Source: Patescibacteria group bacterium (GTDB taxonomy: Bacteria > Patescibacteriota > Patescibacteriia > Patescibacteriales > VMTK01). Taken from it: a stretch of 11,334 bases of DNA. Every line of letters begins with the position of its first letter. The stretch's first letter is position 1. This document shows positions 7,604 to 11,334 of this stretch, in pieces. Location of the stretch: contig JAHIME010000101.1 in the NCBI GenBank assembly GCA_018896595.1, forward strand, positions 1 through 11,334. Reading direction: 5' to 3'. The translations under genes and the position numbers were made by a program. A model generated the notes under the pieces. The model made no database searches, had not been told where the DNA came from, and saw nothing but the letters and a program-made list of their open reading frames with translations.

Positions 7604-7711
7604 TGAAACACCTCGCTTAATTTACCTGCATCCAGAATAGTCTAATAGTAAGGTGGCGCATATTCTGATCGCCTCATCAATGGCATTAATCATCCATTGC
7701 CATAATTATCC
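7604..7711. other. 108-base gap between brxL and the ATPase-helicase operon, with overlapping inverted repeats
   Basis: This is one of the two largest spacers in the window and the boundary between the GC-rich BREX genes and the lower-GC operon. It holds two overlapping six-base inverted repeats: 7680-7685 with 7698-7703 (ATGGCA/TGCCAT, 12-base loop) and 7678-7683 with 7694-7699 (CAATGG/CCATTG, 10-base loop). It also holds a 23-codon minus-strand frame (7622-7693). There is no GC-rich hairpin with a T-run, so I see no classical terminator, and no convincing -35/-10 pair. A promoter or operator for the downstream operon would be expected here, but the sequence alone does not prove it. Confidence 0.35.
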
Positions 7712-9763
7712 TCATTCCAGAATCGCCTTCATAAAGGCATCCGCCGGGTCCGCGTAAAAGACGATATTCACTTTCGTCGCCATTTCGTCTGGCAGGTCTA
7801 AGAGCTGCCTTCGCGCCGAAACTGGCATGAGAAGCTGGGCGGCGCCTTTTTCGACTCCCAACTCGGCAACGGCGACAGGGTTGGGAATCATCTCCACGGA
7901 CCCGCCCAAGTTGAGCGAGCCCACAATGATAAGACCTCCCTTCGTACTCCTCTCCATCAGGCACCCACACAAGGCCACCAGAACAGGCAGGCCTAGACCA
8001 TGGCCCGATCTGTCCGTGTCCATTGCCCGCAACTGCACCGAAAACTCATGATTGCGGGGATCGCGATCCCCAACGAGGGACTTTGCCTGCGTGTAGAGAT
8101 TCTGCTCGCCAAAACGGACGCTTTCCCGAAACGCCGGCGGAACAGGCGCATTCAGTATCTTCACGCCGTTGCCCGGGCCGCAGGTTGTTTCAATGCGGTA
8201 TAGAGACGGCGCCGCATCCTGACCACCCGGACTTATCGCCCATACCTGTCCGGGAGGCAATGGATCCGCTTCGATCGCTTCATCACTGTGAAGCTCAGGT
8301 GTCGAAACAAATTGCTCAACGCCGTCCACGCCCATAAAATAGCTGAAGTGAGTATTGCGGAACTCTGTCTTTAGGCAGCGTTTCTGTTGCTCCTTCACCC
8401 GTCGCCTTGCCTCCAAGGCAATCCGGATAATGCCCTCAAGATCCTCATCCGGGATCGTTGCCTCCGGGTCCGGAAACAGCAGTTTGAGCAGACCGCTGAT
8501 GGTCTTGTTGACTGCCTCGATATCCCTGCCGCTCAGCGCACCTCCCCAATGCGCACGGCCTTGCAGCGTCGATATTCGCGTCCCTTCGCGCAGCTTCGTC
8601 CAGCACTCGGAGAGGTAGTCCGTCACCAGACCGAAATGGTTTGTCAGGTGTTCACTTGCCTTGAGCTTCGGGAAATCCCACCCAGGCGCATAGGCATGAA
8701 TGCGGTCCATAAAAGCCGTGTCGTTGCGCATCTCTGGCGGCAGCGGGCTGAGCAAGTGACCGATTCGCTGCTGCTGCTCCACGTCCACATCAAAGTTGCC
8801 CACCATCACGATGCCGCCTGAAGCGCGAATGCTATCCTTGCCGCGCGAGAATTCCCCGGCGGCCATATAGCCCTTGAGGATGTTTACGCCATCTTTCTGG
8901 TCAAATGAGATGCCCGAAACTTCATCGAAGCACACCACATCGTAGAGGCAGACCAGCCCCCTCTGTCCATTGGACATATTCACGAACATTTTCGCGACAG
9001 TCGCCTTGCCGCCCGAAATCAGGTGCGAGTATGGTGATATTTGTTGGTACAGGTGGCTCTTGCCCGTACCACGTGGCCCGAGCTCAACAAGGTTGTAGTT
9101 CCGCTCGACAAACGGGGCCATCCGCAACAGCACCACCATCTTCGCCCGGACCGACATGGCCGCCGGTTCCAAACCCACAGAGCGCAGGAGGAAATCTTTC
9201 CATTCAGCCGTAGTAAAATGCCCCCGGCCTTTTTTGAGCGTTGACAAAACGTCAGATTTGGAAAGCTGTATTGCCCTTAGACTATCAATCGCAAAAGGAC
9301 GGCCGTGCTTTTCCTCTGCGATGGCCGCGTCGTAGCTCAAAGTCACCTCGGCGTAGAAGCCGTCGGTCAGCATTCGCTCATGCTCATGTACGATCGCATC
9401 CGCTATCCGCACGTCCTTGATCCCCAGGCTCGGCAATTCAACGAGGAATGAATCGGTCTTGGCATCGAGGCGCGCCTTGACGATGTCAATCAGCTTCACG
9501 GAACCCCTTTCACGCGCATGCGCCTTGAAGAGTTCCTGCTCACTTGTTCGTACCGTGCGGTCCTGCAGCTGACGCTCAACGATCTTCAAACCTTCGTCGA
9601 TTTCCTCCTGGTTTACGGTCGCGCAGTAACGTCCGAGCAGAAATTCAACGACGTAGGTTGGCACGGGATACTGCCGGCTGTAACGCCGTACAAGGTCTTT
9701 GCGGACGAGGTAACCGTCGAAGGCCGACGCCGCGAGTTGATCAAGATGATCGAGTTCCTTCAT
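7712..9763 (-). CDS. brxL: BREX AAA+ / Lon-like protein BrxL (683 aa)
   Basis: BrxL is the AAA+ factor of type 1 and type 4 BREX, needed for phage exclusion. Characterised members form ring-like DNA-binding multimers. Residues 1-200 are the N-terminal region. The ATPase core follows, with Walker A GPRGTGKS (229-236), Walker B LVCLYDVVCFDE (270-281), sensor-1-like VGNFD (321-325) and a likely arginine finger in FMDRIHAY (R354). Residues 545-683 form the Lon-like C-terminal domain (DTDRSGHGLGLPV, then IIVGSLNLGGSVEMIPNP). By eye, Gly589 and Val630 occupy the positions of Lon's catalytic Ser and Lys, so protease activity looks absent. The ATG at 9763 follows GGAGGAG (9773-9779) and comes one base after the pglZ stop. 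The length is usual for the family. The frame stays open 65 codons further upstream, but that part is antisense-free shadow of pglZ and lacks family sequence. Confidence 0.93.
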   Translation of the reverse strand: MKELDHLDQLAASAFDGYLVRKDLVRRYSRQYPVPTYVVEFLLGRYCATVNQEEIDEGLKIVERQLQDRTVRTSEQELFKAHARERGSVKLIDIVKARLDAKTDSFLVELPSLGIKDVRIADAIVHEHERMLTDGFYAEVTLSYDAAIAEEKHGRPFAIDSLRAIQLSKSDVLSTLKKGRGHFTTAEWKDFLLRSVGLEPAAMSVRAKMVVLLRMAPFVERNYNLVELGPRGTGKSHLYQQISPYSHLISGGKATVAKMFVNMSNGQRGLVCLYDVVCFDEVSGISFDQKDGVNILKGYMAAGEFSRGKDSIRASGGIVMVGNFDVDVEQQQRIGHLLSPLPPEMRNDTAFMDRIHAYAPGWDFPKLKASEHLTNHFGLVTDYLSECWTKLREGTRISTLQGRAHWGGALSGRDIEAVNKTISGLLKLLFPDPEATIPDEDLEGIIRIALEARRRVKEQQKRCLKTEFRNTHFSYFMGVDGVEQFVSTPELHSDEAIEADPLPPGQVWAISPGGQDAAPSLYRIETTCGPGNGVKILNAPVPPAFRESVRFGEQNLYTQAKSLVGDRDPRNHEFSVQLRAMDTDRSGHGLGLPVLVALCGCLMERSTKGGLIIVGSLNLGGSVEMIPNPVAVAELGVEKGAAQLLMPVSARRQLLDLPDEMATKVNIVFYADPADAFMKAILE

Positions 9764-9764
9764 A

Positions 9765-11334
9765 TTATTTATCTCCTCCGACGGTAGTGGCTTCTTTGCA
9801 AATGACGCGTCCCGTCGCATCCACAATAACCAGGCTGATCGTTGTTCCTTCGAGCGAGTCGTCGGCAACCAGCAGTGCAGCTTTGCCTTCGGCATCAAGA
9901 GGTTTGGGCTCAGTAATGCTTGAGCCGGTAACGTTGGGCTTCGTCCGCAGATCAGCAAGTAGACCGCCGACCGCTGGCTCGACCGTCACCCGGCAGCGCT
10001 GATGAATCCACTGAATTTCAGATACCTTGACAATTGGCCCGGCTGCGGCAACTGACGCGTTGAATGTAAGAATCGGAACCAGGCACTCCTGCAGGCTCAC
10101 ACCGCCGTGGGCATACTCCTGTCCGGCCACAAAGCAGTGCGCCCCCGGCGCATGGGCGAATCGTTCCTGCGGGTTCCATGACCAGCCGGAGACCGGAACA
10201 TCTACATGCGATGTATCCTTAATGGCTGCGCACCGTGACCACCTGCTCTCGGCCAGGTATTTCGGCAGTTGAACCTTGGGCAGCCCTCCGGGCGCCAGGA
10301 GCCAGCCATGATCGGTCACGACGCGCACCCGCTTCCAACCGGCTTCCAACAGCCCTTGCACCCGCTCCACCAGAAGATCCAACTGGTCTTCGATCAGAGC
10401 CGTCATCTTCCCCTGAAGGTTGTGACCGAGTTTGTCAAACTCCCCGTATTCGGTCCAGCCCCGTGCATCCTGAGCCAGAGGTTCACCCGTCTCAACAGGT
10501 CCCAGCATCTGAAAGCCAGCGTCTGAAAGCAGCCCCCGAAAACGCTCCGTGGCCAGCTCTACGCCGGTTTCTTTCAACTCTGGACAGAAATCTTCCTTCA
10601 TGTGGCCGCCACGTAACTTGCCGGCAATCGGCGAAGCTGCCGGTTTGGCTGTCGCCGTTACCGTGGGAAGGGATGCCCAGCGCCAAGCGGCGGACACCTC
10701 CATGTTCCTCTCGCCGGCCATCGCTGCGAGCTGTTGGCCTATGTCAAACCGCAGTCCATCGGCAAACAAGATGCACTCACCCGCGCTGACCTTGACTCCT
10801 TCCTGCTGTTCAACCGACGGCAGCGACTTGACCGCCTCGCACTGCTGGAAATGCTTGGTCGTGTCCTCCAGCCAGGGCAGGTAGATGCACCTGATGGCCG
10901 TTTGAACGGCCGCTGCATCTTCTGCCGTCTTCACACAGGCCAAGGCCCGAAGCGTTGCATCGTCGGCCAAGTATCCACCCTCGGTATATACCTTGGCCAT
11001 CGCGTCAACCGATTCGCCTCCCAGCGGCATCCTGGTCCGTTTGGCCAAGACAGCCAAATGCTCCAGGGCATTGGCGAGGGGGCTCATGCCCAATCGTGCC
11101 CAAACCCAGTTGCGACGCGCTCCGTGGTTCTCTTCCAACTGTTCCAGGCGCTGTCGCGCTTCGTCGGGCTTCATCGTGCCCATTTCAACCAGTGCCGCCC
11201 GCAGTGCATGTTCCATGGCCTCGTTTTCATCCGGCCAGGACTCCGGCTTAAAAATCAACCGACCACTCGGCTTGGACCGTCGCAGCAGATCGGGGACCCC
11301 CGGATACAATGCATGGGATGATGGCAAATCAGGC
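9765..11334 (-). CDS. pglZ: BREX alkaline-phosphatase-superfamily protein PglZ, C-terminal part
   Basis: PglZ is a core protein of nearly all BREX systems, with an alkaline-phosphatase-like metal-dependent domain whose true substrate is uncertain. The frame is open through the right edge with no stop, so the N-terminus is off-window; about 522 codons are visible and full proteins are about 800-900 aa. Counting from the TTG at 11327, the PglZ domain shows ILFADGLRFDIG (metal-binding Asp at 190), PTVTATAKPA (221-230, the usual nucleophile-Thr region), VRVVTDHGW (334-342; D339, H340) and EYAHGGVSLQE (404-414; His407). Residues 430-520 are a beta-rich tail. The motif spelling reminds me of the PglZ form called type B in BREX-1 annotation, though that subtype is from memory. 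It is followed after one base by brxL, which fits a BREX-1 or BREX-4 gene order. Confidence 0.93.
   Translation of the reverse strand, partial: PDLPSSHALYPGVPDLLRRSKPSGRLIFKPESWPDENEAMEHALRAALVEMGTMKPDEARQRLEQLEENHGARRNWVWARLGMSPLANALEHLAVLAKRTRMPLGGESVDAMAKVYTEGGYLADDATLRALACVKTAEDAAAVQTAIRCIYLPWLEDTTKHFQQCEAVKSLPSVEQQEGVKVSAGECILFADGLRFDIGQQLAAMAGERNMEVSAAWRWASLPTVTATAKPAASPIAGKLRGGHMKEDFCPELKETGVELATERFRGLLSDAGFQMLGPVETGEPLAQDARGWTEYGEFDKLGHNLQGKMTALIEDQLDLLVERVQGLLEAGWKRVRVVTDHGWLLAPGGLPKVQLPKYLAESRWSRCAAIKDTSHVDVPVSGWSWNPQERFAHAPGAHCFVAGQEYAHGGVSLQECLVPILTFNASVAAAGPIVKVSEIQWIHQRCRVTVEPAVGGLLADLRTKPNVTGSSITEPKPLDAEGKAALLVADDSLEGTTISLVIVDATGRVICKEATTVGGDK
9773..9779 (-). promoter_or_regulatory. 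Ribosome binding site of brxL
   Basis: GGAGGAG inside the last codons of pglZ, nine bases before the ATG at 9763. It decides the brxL start, in preference to the 65-codon upstream extension of the same frame, and points to coupling with pglZ. Confidence 0.65.

Noticed and set aside
9764..9958. A 65-codon N-terminal extension of the brxL frame
   Set aside because: It lies entirely within the pglZ coding sequence, does not resemble BrxL, and the ATG at 9763 has a strong ribosome binding site and gives the usual family length.
10235..11321. Several plus-strand frames of 100-195 codons opposite pglZ
   Set aside because: They are shadows opposite a clear, motif-complete PglZ, rich in Arg, Pro and Ser as expected for antisense of GC-rich coding sequence.
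1..11334. CRISPR array, tRNA/rRNA gene, insertion sequence or transposase
   Set aside because: No regularly spaced repeats, no cloverleaf-like sequence and no transposase-like frame were seen on either strand.

Overview
All genes in this window read right to left on the minus strand. Together they look like the downstream end of a chromosomal anti-phage defence island. Cues to the organism are indirect. The genes are bacterial, have strong Shine-Dalgarno sites and overlap in operons, and the RecQ and NERD-helicase remnants read to me like Desulfobacterota (former Deltaproteobacteria) proteins. That placement is an impression, not something I could test.

Right part (about 7.7-11.3 kb, GC-rich). 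The C-terminal 520 or so residues of PglZ run off the right edge and are followed after one base by a complete brxL. The pair pglZ-brxL ends a BREX locus of the type 1 or type 4 kind. The remaining core genes (brxC, pglX and so on) would lie beyond the right edge.

Middle part (about 1.9-7.6 kb, visibly lower GC). After a 108-base gap comes a tightly overlapping four-gene operon: an unrecognised coiled-coil protein of 279 aa, two tandem BrxD-like P-loop ATPases (about 420 and 398 aa), and a 704-aa BrxHI/Lhr-like superfamily 2 helicase. The three junctions overlap by 4, 1 and 4 bases. Next, behind a near-perfect ribosome binding site, is a 59-aa protein with two CxxC pairs, a probable zinc ribbon too short for routine gene finding. 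BrxD and BrxHI are normally parts of BREX types 2 and 6, which lack BrxL. Finding a BrxD-BrxD-helicase operon directly downstream of pglZ-brxL is the most interesting feature of the window. It is either a hybrid BREX locus or a separate ATPase-helicase defence system next to BREX.

Left part (1-1.85 kb, GC-rich again). A translationally coupled pair has decayed. The first is a NERD-nuclease/UvrD-type helicase gene that has lost its whole N-terminal helicase half. The loss happened at a short TCCTGGAAG sequence that both flanks can share, so it looks like a microhomology deletion, and it left a frame change. The second is recQ, stopped by an in-frame TAG where the family usually has Gln, with its frame then open almost to the window edge, where a one-base loss may also be present.

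Suggested working model: PglZ and BrxL act in BREX exclusion of phage DNA. The ATPase pair, helicase, coiled-coil protein and zinc ribbon form one additional DNA-acting machine, and the NERD-helicase/RecQ unit at the end is no longer functional.
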